From Haladaptatus halobius (GTDB taxonomy: Archaea > Halobacteriota > Halobacteria > Halobacteriales > Haladaptataceae), in assembly GCF_020618475.1 (NCBI RefSeq), contig NZ_CP085339.1:372001-436000 (forward strand): 64,000 bases of DNA, in the 5' to 3' direction. Both the position numbers and the translations under genes were made by a program. Within the stretch, counting starts at the first letter, position 1. The number at the start of each line of letters is the position of its first letter. This document shows positions 16,790 to 25,746 of this stretch, piece after piece. Below the pieces are notes generated by a model, which did no database searches, was not told the origin of the DNA, and was given only the letters and a program-made list of their open reading frames with translations.

Positions 16790-17245
16790 TTACTTGCTGT
16801 ACTTCTCTTCGAGCGCGGACTCTTCACGGGCGAGGATTTTGACACCCTCTCGGATTCCTTTCGTTAAGACGGTGCGACCCATGTCCGTTAGCTCGTAGTA
16901 CGAATACATTTCTTTCGTCCCCGTGTTTGGGTCACGTCGATTTCGGATGAGGGCGATATCCTTGAGCATGCGGAGTGGGTAGTGCAGCGCGTTATCTGCT
17001 TCTCCAAGTGCCATCGAGAGTTCGCTCGTACTCAGCTCATTGCTCTCAGCAAGTGCATTGAGGATTTTGAATTGCTAGGGCTTGGACACAACCTCGTACA
17101 TCTTTAGGTAGTCCTCAATGTCGAAGATACTGTCTTCGGGCAGCTCAACGTCAAGATCAAACCCGTTACCATCCTCTTTGTCTGGACGTTCCACTCGCTC
17201 CAGGGAGCCGCCATCGGTCATTGGGGTGGGCTTCGGGTTTTCCAT
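16790..17245 (-). pseudogene. ArsR/winged-helix regulator gene with in-frame TAG at codon 57
   Basis: ATG 17245 reads MENPKPTPMTDGGSLERVE and onward to KMYEVVSKP, then TAG (17075-17077). It resumes with QFKILNALAESNELSTSELS, a winged helix, and a wing ending EMYSYYELTDMGRTVL. The whole frame is 151 codons and otherwise intact. HTH proteins of this ArsR-like type bind promoter DNA as dimers. As sequenced, only 56 residues would be made from the normal start. An internal ATG at 17014 would yield a fragment lacking the first helices. It is one of several amber-interrupted genes here. Confidence 0.65.
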
Positions 17246-17522
17246 TTGCAGTTGTTACATAGTCCGTATATCGAGCGAAAGGATGTCTCGAAACCACGGC
17301 TTCTCGTCTATCTCATGGGTCCCTACAAATTTCATCCACCATACCAATCATCGATTCCTCCTGCTCGTGCAGCTACGATAGAATCATTGCTGGCAACGCA
17401 TCCACGGATGCGATAAGGGGTGTTCCTGCTTTCTAGTGGGTAGCTATTGGAGGGGTCATTCACAAGTGATCCGAAGACGAACAAGAGGAGAATCAATTCC
17501 AGAGACATCCAGACAGGAACCG

Positions 17523-18185
17523 CTATCGATTCTCGGATTCCATCCGCATTCGAAGCTGATCAGATAGATCGGTCAAATGGGCGGTTCCAAAGATTGCGAC
17601 AAGTAATCCACCGATCGTATTGTAGAACAGGTCGAGGATCGTATCGTCCAACCCGTACTGGGTGAGCACCTTTCCGATGCCAAGGAGGTTCGACACGGCA
17701 GCGACATAGAACTCGATGAGCTCCCAGATGACCCCGAACGCCATCACGAATAGCAACAGATAGACGAACATGAATTTCGGTGGCATCACGATATACTCTG
17801 TGTGCTCTTCAAGTGCTCGGATCGCAGCATATGCCACGCCGGCGACGATCGAGGAGGACAGTGCGCGAGTCACATGATCCCACCACCATGTCGACTTGTA
17901 CAGACTGAGGAACCCCAGTGCAGGCAACGATAATGTCCCGAACGCATGCAGGAACATCGCTACCGTGATCCAGAGGACGATGCCGACATTCAGTGTGATA
18001 CGGTAATTACGCTCGAAAAACGGAGGAAGAAATGTGACGAGCAGGCCAACACTCGCATTCACAGCGATACCGGCGTTCCCTTGCCAGAGGCCAATCACTA
18101 AGATGCCAACCATCGCACCCTGAAGGAGCCGAACCAGCTGCCCTTCGCGGTGTGCCGAAATGTGGACGGACGTGTGGAAACTCAT
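17523..18185 (-). CDS. DUF2238/YjdF-like integral membrane protein
   Basis: The 220-residue protein has about seven hydrophobic segments and the YjdF/DUF2238 features WWWDHVTRALSSSIVAG and AFGVIWELIEFYVAAVSNL, followed by GLDDTILDLFYNTIGGLL. The charged and aromatic motifs within membrane segments are conserved in this family, whose function is unknown. Its ATG overlaps the TGA of the upstream membrane protein gene (18182-18185), so the two are co-translated and may form one complex. No soluble partner is encoded nearby. Confidence 0.82.
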   Translation of the reverse strand: MSFHTSVHISAHREGQLVRLLQGAMVGILVIGLWQGNAGIAVNASVGLLVTFLPPFFERNYRITLNVGIVLWITVAMFLHAFGTLSLPALGFLSLYKSTWWWDHVTRALSSSIVAGVAYAAIRALEEHTEYIVMPPKFMFVYLLLFVMAFGVIWELIEFYVAAVSNLLGIGKVLTQYGLDDTILDLFYNTIGGLLVAIFGTAHLTDLSDQLRMRMESENR

Positions 18186-18778
18186 GCGCCAATCTCCCGT
18201 AGTTGTTCGACATTCGTAGCGAGTCGACGCTGGAAGTACAACCAGAACAGCACCCCAGCAATAATGCCTGCAATGAGCGTTGCAGTGAAGATTGTCATGA
18301 GTTCAGTATTTGTCTTGAGGAACGTCGTCCCGAGATACGTTGCCGAGGCTGCTGATCCAACTGCCCAGAACCCGGCGGTTGCGAGCGTCACGATGACGGT
18401 GAAGATTATCGCGAACTGTGGCGTCATTCGGACTGCTGTCGTCAGTTCAAGCGTGACAACGACGAGCATCGCGAGGGTCGCGACGCTGATTCCGGTCACA
18501 ATTTCGTCGAAGAACATTGGCCGAGCTGTTGCAACAAATAGCGGGATTGATGCGACGAGCAGCAGTGGCCACGGGACTGTCCGAGTCCACGACCGATATA
18601 CAATGGCGGGTGAGATAGCGACGAATGCCGCGATGGCGGCCATTGCTGTTTCGACGAACAGGATATTCAGGAAGCTCACAACAGCAATTGCAACGAAGAC
18701 AACTGCGAGAACCCATGCGATCATCGCGTTCACTCGTGTGTCTTTGATAAACCATTCTTCTGGAAGTGATTGACTCAT
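18182..18778 (-). CDS. Haloarchaeal multi-pass membrane protein, partner of YjdF-like protein
   Basis: The ATG at 18778 (MSQSLPEEWFIKDTRVNAMI) is preferred to a longer in-frame start; it gives 198 residues. Six or so hydrophobic segments are separated by short loops, with a basic C-terminal end (FQRRLATNVEQLREIGA). I recognise no named family, but the four-base overlap with the YjdF-like gene indicates a conserved two-gene unit. Both are expected in the cytoplasmic membrane. A role in transport or membrane physiology is only inference. Confidence 0.65.
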   Translation of the reverse strand: MSQSLPEEWFIKDTRVNAMIAWVLAVVFVAIAVVSFLNILFVETAMAAIAAFVAISPAIVYRSWTRTVPWPLLLVASIPLFVATARPMFFDEIVTGISVATLAMLVVVTLELTTAVRMTPQFAIIFTVIVTLATAGFWAVGSAASATYLGTTFLKTNTELMTIFTATLIAGIIAGVLFWLYFQRRLATNVEQLREIGA

Positions 18779-19031
18779 CCCTTGTTCCCCCACAGAGACC
18801 ACAAGACGCTGGTTTCAATGCCTTAGTGGTATCTCCGCTATAGACGACTCGCATCGACTTATCTATTAGCTATATTCGTTTTGATAACGAGATTTCTCAT
18901 ACCTACAAAATCTTCCGATAAGTTTACGGTAGCAGAACGATCACTGTGTTTGCGATATTCGTTTCTTCTTCAAGGTGAGCTCGTGGCTATCGACGGCAAC
19001 GCTATCTTGATTGGTAACCTATAATTATGGT

Positions 19032-20215
19032 ATGGCAATGGGTGGGGAGAGGTCAGAAGCGACACGAATTCGTATCGTGCGACCAGATTTGAAATGGTGG
19101 ATCGCAGGTCTGATAGTATTCGGAATCATCGCCGCAGTTGCATTCACGTTTTTACCGTGGGTTATATTTGGGCTGTTCGTCTACTACGTTGCACGTCCGA
19201 TAAACCGACGTATTGGCACCCGAGTCAGGAGAGAAAACCTTTCGGCAGCGATTTCCCTGCTTCTCATCGTCGTGCCAATTGTCCTTTTCTTGGGAGTATT
19301 CCTCTCAATCGCGATCAGCCAGTTAGCTACTTTTGCGACTTCAAATGCAGCAACACAACTCCTCCAGCAATTACCGATTAACGTCGGGACGGTCCCAAAC
19401 GATCCAAATCAGCTGCTCGACACAGCGACCAGAACGCTCAAAGATCCCTCGGTGCAATCGGCGCTCGCTGGTGCACAAGCCTTCGTCGGTGCGGTTGCAT
19501 CCAGCGTTTTTATGATGTTCCTGTCGCTGTTGTTGGGATTTTCCTCCTAGTCAACGACGAGCGCCTCGCTCGGTGGGGTAGAGAGCAGATTCTCGGAGAT
19601 GATGTGCTATCTATCGACTACCTTGCAGCAGTCGATGAGGGATTGAACTCCATCTATTTTGGATACACACTCACTATCTTCGTCATCATGATACTGACAG
19701 CCATTATCTACAACGTATTCAATTTCTTCGCACCAGGAAACCTCCTGATTCCAGTGACGATACTGCTGGCGGTCATCACGGGAATTTTTACGCTGGTCCC
19801 GTTGGTCGGTCGATCCGTTATCTACCTTGCGATCGCTGCCGTCCTCGCAGTAGAAGCGATTCAACAGAACCCAACTACCCTCTGGTACCCCCTCGTGTTC
19901 TTCCTGTTCATGACGCTGGCGTTCGATAATGTTGTGCGCACCTACATCCGTCCGTACCTCTCAGGGAAAATGTTCCACCTCTCGCTCGTCATGTTCGCCT
20001 ATCTCCTCGGTCCAATTCTGTTCGGGTGGTACGGAATTTTCCTCGGACCGCTGCTAATGGTTATTGTCGTCCAATTTCTCCAAGTCGTCGTCCCGCAACT
20101 TCGCGGAGAGGAACTGAAATCTCGTCTCAACATCGATCCCACAACGATCCAAGAGACGGATGATGATTTCGACGACACGATGGGGAGCGGCGAAGCCACT
20201 GACGGTGGCCGGTAG
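19032..20215 (+). pseudogene. AI-2E family (PerM-type) transporter gene with one frameshift
   Basis: The first frame (start 19032) encodes the N-terminal half with segments WWIAGLIVFGIIAAVAFTFL and FGLFVYYVARPINRRIGTR and ends at TAG 19548-19550. A second frame continues directly with IFLLVNDERLARWGREQIL and onward through VTGIF, DNVVRTYIRP and GPILFGWYGIFLGPL to 20215. Together they make a normal-length AI-2E transporter of about 390 residues with eight membrane segments. A one-base deletion near 19538 explains the break. It is a frameshifted gene or a single-base sequence error. Confidence 0.72.
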
Positions 20216-20255
20216 ATTCCAAAGAACCATTGTTCAATACCGCAGGCAATATGCA

Positions 20256-20459
20256 GTGGAAACGACTGACGACGATATTCTGACTGCGATCAGGGAGTCA
20301 GAGTTTCCGGCGGTGACCGCTCCCTGGGTGGCGGATACGCTTGCAATTGAGCGGACATCTGTCCATCGACGACTTGAGATGTTGGAGGAGGATGGAGAAG
20401 TGAAACGTGGGAAGCTTAGTCCGCGCGTCGTTATCTGGTGGATATCCGACGAACAATGA
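20256..20459 (+). CDS. IWWI-type HTH antitoxin-like protein (67 aa)
   Basis: The GTG at 20256 is chosen because the conserved sequence starts VETTDDDILTAIRESEFPAV; upstream residues in the frame overlap the transporter gene. The wHTH reads VADTLAIERTSVHRRLEMLE, and the wing ends RVVIWWISDEQ. It is the best-preserved short copy of a family repeated at 2, 3172, 13592 and 61308. No toxin gene follows, so it may be an orphan antitoxin or stand-alone repressor. Confidence 0.6.
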   Translation: METTDDDILTAIRESEFPAVTAPWVADTLAIERTSVHRRLEMLEEDGEVKRGKLSPRVVIWWISDEQ

Positions 20460-20908
20460 TTGTTGGCCGTGGTAAACCCTTAGACGGTGATAGGGTTCAG
20501 TAGTCCTGTCGATTACATAGCGCGTATCTCACTATCGGACACGCGCGTCCCATCTAAATGTAAACTCGAAGTCCAGCGTGACAAGTACCTGACAACCGTA
20601 CGACCAATCCAGGGAGCAGTGGTCCCCGAAAATCTTCCTCATATCTATTCCTTATCGCGAGAGCCACCCGCTCACTCACGCGCGAGGACGCCCACGACCA
20701 ATTGCGACCGCCCTCCAGCGCTGCCTGCGCATTCGCCAATCACGGGAGGCCAACCGATGACGGATCACGACCCTGAGCGCGAGTGCAACCGGAGGATGCT
20801 CCCTCCCAGCAGGGCGGGTGCCTCGGGACGTGACCTCGAGGTAGTTCACAGACGGCGCAAAAATTCAGTACTGGCTCGTGAGGTTTCTAGCGAGGTGTCG
20901 CCAGTCAC
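20460..20908. other. No recognisable gene
   Basis: The longest frame here (from 20487) shares no features with known proteins and runs antiparallel into the NhaC gene, so I do not accept it. No repeats or RNA genes were seen. Confidence 0.45.
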
Positions 20909-22375
20909 TCAATCGTCGGTCGGTGAACTCGATCGAGCGTTCGTCGGACTCTCAGTGGTTGCGTCGCGATGCGTAATACCCCAGCCGGTCAGCCCCATGA
21001 CGAAGAGAATGAAAGGCGAGAGGAAGCCGAGGAAATAGTACGGTGCATAGGTGAGCGTCGGGACACCGAGGACACCAGCCATGTAGACACCGCCAGCGTT
21101 CCAGGGTATTAAAGCACTGGTTGTCGTGCCAGCTGCTTCGACAGCTCTCGAGAGATTTCGATTTTCGAGGTCGTACTCGTCATAGAGACCCCGCAGGGTC
21201 ATTCCCGGGATGACGATACTCATGTACTGTTCGGCAGTGAGGATATTCATCGTAATTGCTGAAAGGCCAGTGCCGACCGTAAGGCTCGACGTGCCACTGA
21301 TGATTCGCCGCATGTGATGGGCCAGTGCTGCGAGAATTCCGGTTCGTTCTAGTAGGCCACCGAGTGCAAGGGCAGCAGCGACGATGGTAATCGTCCACGA
21401 AGACCCAATGAGGCCACTCGTAGCCAACAATTCATTGACAACCTTTGCCCCTGTCTGAGGAGCAGTTCCATTCTGTGCAATATCCCACGCCTTCGTAAAC
21501 GAAATCCCCTGTGCTAGCAGCATTGTCCCAACGCTCGCAAAGACGCCAGCCCCGAGTGATGGCAGCGCCGGATATCCATATAATGCAAATGCAAAGGTGA
21601 TGAGAAGTGGGAGAAAGACGATGGGCGTCACCGAATAGTTTTGCATGATTGCCGTTTGGATCGTCTCAACTTGGTTGACCGGAATCGCTCCAGAAAATTG
21701 GAACCCGAGCGCAATGTAGCCGAGAAGCGAGAGTATAAATGCGATGCCGGTGCCGACGCGCATCGTCCTGACGTGCGTCATCAACTCAGTGTTCGTCACG
21801 GCCGCGGCGAGATTCGTCGTGTCTGAGAGAGGTGAAATCTTATCACCGGTGTACGCACCGGTAAGAATCGCCCCTGCCGTCATTGGCGCCGGCACACCGA
21901 GTCCGGCACCGATACCCATGAACGCCACTCCGAGTGTTCCAGCTGTTGTCCATGAGGACCCAATCGTGAATGCAATGATAACGGCGAAAATCGCTGTAAG
22001 CGGGAGAAAAACGCTTGGGCTAAGCACATCAAGTCCATAATAGATAATCGCTGGGATCGTCCCTGCCGCCGTGAGCGTGGCAATGAGCATATAAATCACG
22101 AACAGAATCAAAATCGCCTGCATCCCCATCCGTAGGCCATCAACGATTCCTTCGTACATCTCTGCCCAAGAGATGTTCAACCAATACCGGCCCACGAGCC
22201 CAGTAAGTGCAATACTCCAAATCAACGGCATTTGCGGATCAAGATCGAGAGCAATTGCGCCAACCCCTAAAAACAGAATCATGCCGATAACCGGTGTGAG
22301 TGCCTGACCGAGCGTTGGTTGGCGCTCAGGTGCGATATCATCGAATGTTCTCGGTTCGAATGTTAACTTGACCAT
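20909..22375 (-). CDS. nhaC: NhaC-family Na+/H+ antiporter
   Basis: The 488-residue membrane protein has about eleven hydrophobic segments. Family motifs include FTIGSSWTTAGTLGVAFMGI, AGAILTGAYTGDKISPLSDT (the highly conserved GDK-SPLSDT segment) and AAGTTTSALIPWNAGG. NhaC transporters exchange sodium for protons, or related amino-acid and salt substrates, across the cytoplasmic membrane; a role in ion homeostasis fits a halophile. The start MVKLTFEPR precedes the first charged N-terminal stretch and gives standard length. The gene is monocistronic. Confidence 0.9.
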   Translation of the reverse strand: MVKLTFEPRTFDDIAPERQPTLGQALTPVIGMILFLGVGAIALDLDPQMPLIWSIALTGLVGRYWLNISWAEMYEGIVDGLRMGMQAILILFVIYMLIATLTAAGTIPAIIYYGLDVLSPSVFLPLTAIFAVIIAFTIGSSWTTAGTLGVAFMGIGAGLGVPAPMTAGAILTGAYTGDKISPLSDTTNLAAAVTNTELMTHVRTMRVGTGIAFILSLLGYIALGFQFSGAIPVNQVETIQTAIMQNYSVTPIVFLPLLITFAFALYGYPALPSLGAGVFASVGTMLLAQGISFTKAWDIAQNGTAPQTGAKVVNELLATSGLIGSSWTITIVAAALALGGLLERTGILAALAHHMRRIISGTSSLTVGTGLSAITMNILTAEQYMSIVIPGMTLRGLYDEYDLENRNLSRAVEAAGTTTSALIPWNAGGVYMAGVLGVPTLTYAPYYFLGFLSPFILFVMGLTGWGITHRDATTESPTNARSSSPTDD

Positions 22376-22570
22376 GAGGGATTGCTATTGACTATCAGTA
22401 TTTGAATGTGGCTATTTCCCAACTATAAACCTACGATAACAAAATATTACGAATAAAAGGGCTGTTTTTGCCCAACCTCTGAATATTTGCGCTCGGCCAG
22501 AGAGAAGCGAGTAACGGAATTCGTCAACAATTGAGGGCCACGAGCAAGTCATACGGAATAAACTAAGCTG

Positions 22571-22996
22571 TTGTACTGTCGACAGGGAAAAGCAGGATTG
22601 GAGGAAATACTACAAGTGAAAGACTATACCATTGAATTGCTCGCGGTATGGACTAGTCTGACACCGCTGTATTGGATGCGGCTGAACGAGTCGCTCCACC
22701 TAGAAGACAATCGGCTGAACCTGACGGACCCGCGTACCTACAAGCGCGAGCAAGGTGTCTACACGTGCAGTGCGCTTGTGCTTGCTGCACTTGATGCGGA
22801 AATACTCTCTCAGACAGATGGGAAGAAGTCCCTCGAGGATATCTTTCGTCGATTGAACGAACAGGATGAGATGAATCATTCATCCTTCCGACGGATAGTG
22901 ATTGCGGTGGGTGGTAAAGAGATGGGACCATGCGTAGATCGATATATTGGCGGGACTTCTGTCCCGCCTGCTTCCGACGTACCGCTCGAGGTCTAA
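22571..22996 (+). pseudogene. C-terminal fragment of an M61-like aminopeptidase gene
   Basis: The 141-residue frame contains DYTIELLAVWTSLTPLYWMR, LTDPRTYKREQGVYTCSALV, then LDAEILSQTDGKKSLEDIFR. This resembles the helical C-terminal part of M61 (glycyl aminopeptidase) proteins, where a tyrosine-rich K/R-G-LV-ALD segment is conserved. The N-terminal catalytic HEXXH domain is not found upstream. It is thus a leftover of a larger exported metallopeptidase, unlikely to be active. Confidence 0.5.
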
Positions 22997-23280
22997 GCAG
23001 TGCTCATTCCGCGGCGAAATTATCAAATAGATGCTGAAATGGTTTTACTGACTGTTCTCGCAGTAATCAGTATTATCGTCTACCGATATTGTATTCGGTC
23101 AAGCTGACCATCCTTCCCTTTGGTCTCGATCTGAGCTAATCCTCTTGGCACAATACTTTCAGTCAAACCTGACTGTAGGTTGGTGTGCTATCCCTCGCCA
23201 GTAGCCCCCTAAACTTTATTCGGAATATGAATATCGAACTACGTCAGGGAAAGATTAAGGCATATAGATTATCAACTCGA

Positions 23281-23846
23281 TGGTAGATGATTCTCTCCCC
23301 CCGAACCTCTTGTCGACAATACCAAGACCGATCTCGAAACAACCTACAAAAAGCTCATCCCAAAATGGAGGAGATTCGCATTGCGGCAGGGTACTTCTAT
23401 CTCTCTGGCTTCGACCTCATCAAAGACGATTTCAAGAATCTCCGCGACCCAGACGACTTCGAGCACGCGCCCCTTCGAATTATGATGGGCCAACATACGA
23501 ATCGACCGACTGCTCATGAAATTTCCGAGGGCAGAATCTTCACGACCAATTTCTTGTGGATATTGAGACGCTGAATAATGCGCAACTGGGGCGACTGGAA
23601 CGACTTCGCGATTTCATCGCTGATGGGCTCGTCGATATCTGAGTCCGAAACCCAGAAGAGGGCTATTTCCACGCCAAGGGAGCATCATTCCAGTCGGTTC
23701 CAGAGGACGAATCACATCGCGAGGGTGAAGTAGAGAACGACGGGCTGCGTCGGCGGCTCCTAGAACAGCGTGCAGAGCACAATGATCTGGTTCGGTACGC
23801 TGACGCCGAACGCGAACAGGCGGAGCTTGATCGGCTGCATTAAAAA
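23281..23846 (+). pseudogene. Multiply frameshifted PLD-domain/SNF2-helicase type gene remnant
   Basis: Pieces in different frames align into one protein: DDSLPPNL, then LVDNTKTDLETTYKKLIPK, then EEIRIAAGYFYLSGFDLIKD, then HAPLRIMMGQHTNRPTAHEI, then IETLNNAQLGRLERLRDFIA, then NPEEGYFHAKGA. This order is the N-terminal PLD-like nuclease region of haloarchaeal helicase proteins associated with restriction or defence islands. At least three frame changes and a TGA are present. The last piece (LRRRLLEQRAEHNDLVRYAD, to 23846) may belong to another protein. The helicase domain is absent. Confidence 0.55.
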
Positions 23847-24032
23847 CAGTCGGTCTGGACACAAGTAAGTTGGTGGGTGCTTGATGAGCCTGATTGACGT
23901 TTCTATACGTGGAGTGTCGAGAATGTCACCTAACCGCAATATTTACATCTGGAGACTGGGGTGTTGCTGCGTCGATTACGCTGGAGCGCTACCTGTAAAC
24001 AGGGGAGTGGCTGCTGCTCGTACTCCATATGA

Positions 24033-24401
24033 CTAGAACGAGAGTAGCAGGAAACTCGTGACGACGAGTCCGGCTATGAGGTAGATCGCTGGCCCGACTG
24101 ATCTCCAAAGTGGATCGTCAACCCGGAAGAGATGCGTCAGGATTGCCCCGATCATCGTGGCGATGATTAAAATTCCGCCGAGAACAGCCAGAATCGGCGC
24201 GAACACGAGACCGACGAGCAACCCGAGACCTCCAATAACTTCGATGCCACCGGTAACGAATCGGAACCACTCTGGATAGCCGTATCGCTCGAAATCCTTT
24301 TTCGCGAGGTCAATGCCGATTATCTTCGCACTGCCCGCACCCACCATGATGAGTCCGAGTAGTCCCTGCACGATGGGGATAGCCGTTTCAATTGTGCTCA
24401 T
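24033..24401 (-). CDS. DoxX-family membrane protein
   Basis: The 122-residue protein has four hydrophobic helices and the DoxX features of an N-terminal GLLGLIMVGAGSAKI helix and FVTGGIEVIGGLGLLVGL. DoxX-like proteins sit in the membrane and are linked to quinone or thiosulfate oxidation or oxidative stress; the specific role here is unknown. It is transcribed divergently from the HTH-10 regulator at 24513 across 111 bases, so the regulator probably controls it. Its length and start are normal. Confidence 0.82.
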   Translation of the reverse strand: MSTIETAIPIVQGLLGLIMVGAGSAKIIGIDLAKKDFERYGYPEWFRFVTGGIEVIGGLGLLVGLVFAPILAVLGGILIIATMIGAILTHLFRVDDPLWRSVGPAIYLIAGLVVTSFLLLSF

Positions 24402-24512
24402 AGATATTCTCTACTACGCTGGGCGAGACCACGGATTTACGCGTGAATAGATTCACCTTTTTAACTCACTCGCGAGTCTGTTAAGCCACCCGCCAGCCAA
24501 CTCTAGTGTGCT

Positions 24513-25139
24513 ATGCCTCGTGTACGCCTGAAAACCAAGATTGGGGCAGACGACGACAATTGGCTGGCTGGTGTCTCGACCGACTTCTCGGATGCCGAGT
24601 TCAAGATCCTGTCGAGCAATCCCACAGACGATGGCGTGCTCGAAATAGCCGAAGTAACGACACCGGACGGGGACGCCATCGTACGCCGGTTCGACGATGC
24701 ACCGGAGGTGCGCTCGTACGAAGTGCTCCATTCCGACGAGGGGATGGTACTGATCCAGTTCGTGTTTCCGATGCCGTCATCGTATGAAGCGAGGCGCGCG
24801 ACGGGGAACCTTCCTCGATTTCCCATCATCATCCGAGACGGGTGGTTATCAGGTGATTATATCGGCTCACAGGAGCAGCTGTCGGAGTTCACTACCGAGT
24901 TAGCGGCGGCTGACATCCCGTATGAGATCGTGTCGTTCACTCAAACATACAACGCGAGCAGACTCCTGACAGAGCGCCAATGGGAGTTCATTACTGAAGC
25001 GGTTGAACGCGGCTACTACGACAGTCCTCGCGGCTGTACGCTCATCGAGCTTGCAGAAACGTTTGAGGTCAATCAATCGGCGGCTAGTGGCGTTCTGCAC
25101 CGGGCTGAAGGTCGGATTATCAAGGAGTTCACCTCATAG
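24513..25139 (+). CDS. HTH-10 (bacterioopsin-activator type) transcription regulator
   Basis: The 208-residue protein has an N-terminal sensory-type domain (residues 1-150, beginning MPRVRLKTKIGADDDNWLAG) and a C-terminal HTH-10 domain. The latter reads LTERQWEFITEAVERGYYDS and LIELAETFEVNQSAASGVLH before the final basic helix. The motif GYYDSPR, slightly shifted from the typical GYYDVPR, marks the family. The gene lies head-to-head with the DoxX gene, giving a classic regulator-target pair. The activating signal is unknown. Confidence 0.82.
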   Translation: MPRVRLKTKIGADDDNWLAGVSTDFSDAEFKILSSNPTDDGVLEIAEVTTPDGDAIVRRFDDAPEVRSYEVLHSDEGMVLIQFVFPMPSSYEARRATGNLPRFPIIIRDGWLSGDYIGSQEQLSEFTTELAAADIPYEIVSFTQTYNASRLLTERQWEFITEAVERGYYDSPRGCTLIELAETFEVNQSAASGVLHRAEGRIIKEFTS

Positions 25140-25158
25140 GCGGCAGAGGTGACATCCT

Positions 25159-25178
25159 CCCCGCCGTGAATGGCGGGG
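25159..25178. mobile_element. IS1341/IS605-type right-end hairpin
   Basis: CCCCGCC (25159-25165), loop GTGAAT, then GGCGGGG (25172-25178) forms a perfect stem, followed by GCTTCCCG. Such a GC-rich hairpin is typical at the end of haloarchaeal IS200/IS605-family elements just beyond the tnpB stop, where the guide RNA scaffold is located. The tnpB fragment lies directly next to it in the expected orientation. Confidence 0.6.
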
Positions 25179-25211
25179 CTTCCCGTACCGCAGGGTAGGA
25201 AATTTGCCGGT

Positions 25212-25526
25212 CTACGACACGACTTGCTCTCTCGTGTGAAACGCCCCGCTCTCGCGGTTGAACATGTATGTCGAAGTCTGTGCCACACAGCCGTTACTCC
25301 TATCCTCACTGTGAGGACTCGGAGTTATCTTTTGGCACATATTCTCCGCCCCATTACAATCCACATTGGCCACCAACTCGCACGACGAGCAGACGTACAA
25401 CCCACGCTCAACGTGATTGGATTTCGTGTCATCCCCACACCGTGAACACGTCGAAGACGTGTCCCACTCATTCTCTTTGAGTACCTCAATGCCACGTTCT
25501 TCACCCTTGTAGTCGAGACTCTTCAC
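25212..25526 (-). pseudogene. tnpB: C-terminal TnpB fragment (IS1341-type)
   Basis: The 104-residue frame carries the TnpB zinc-ribbon: STCSRCGDDTKSNHVERGLY, then VCSSCELVANVDCNGAEN, in which the last Asp of the RuvC site would be the D before CNGAEN. Upstream coding sequence for the RuvC core is missing. The element has therefore lost most of its nuclease and kept the tail plus the right-end hairpin. Confidence 0.68.
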
Positions 25527-25746
25527 GTTCTCCAGCGGCGGTATCTCGTCTCATAGCGTGATTTTCTCCCCACTCATGACATTTTTGCTCGAATCATCCC
25601 GACGACGAAAACAGAGTAGATTGTGATATCACTATTTTCGAGATAATAACACTATCTTAATTCAACAGTCAGAGCTAGTGACTAGCAGACGGGTAATAGT
25701 TTGCTGGTACGATGTTCGAGCCAGATGATTTTCCTACTCTGCCTTA

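Noticed and set aside
240..17245. TAG codons read as pyrrolysine
   Set aside because: Several intact genes in the window end in TAG (for example at 25139 and 44711), and the interrupted genes show other signs of decay. No pyl genes are seen here.
20487..21038. 183-codon frame before nhaC
   Set aside because: No family features; it overlaps the antisense NhaC coding region and has atypical composition.
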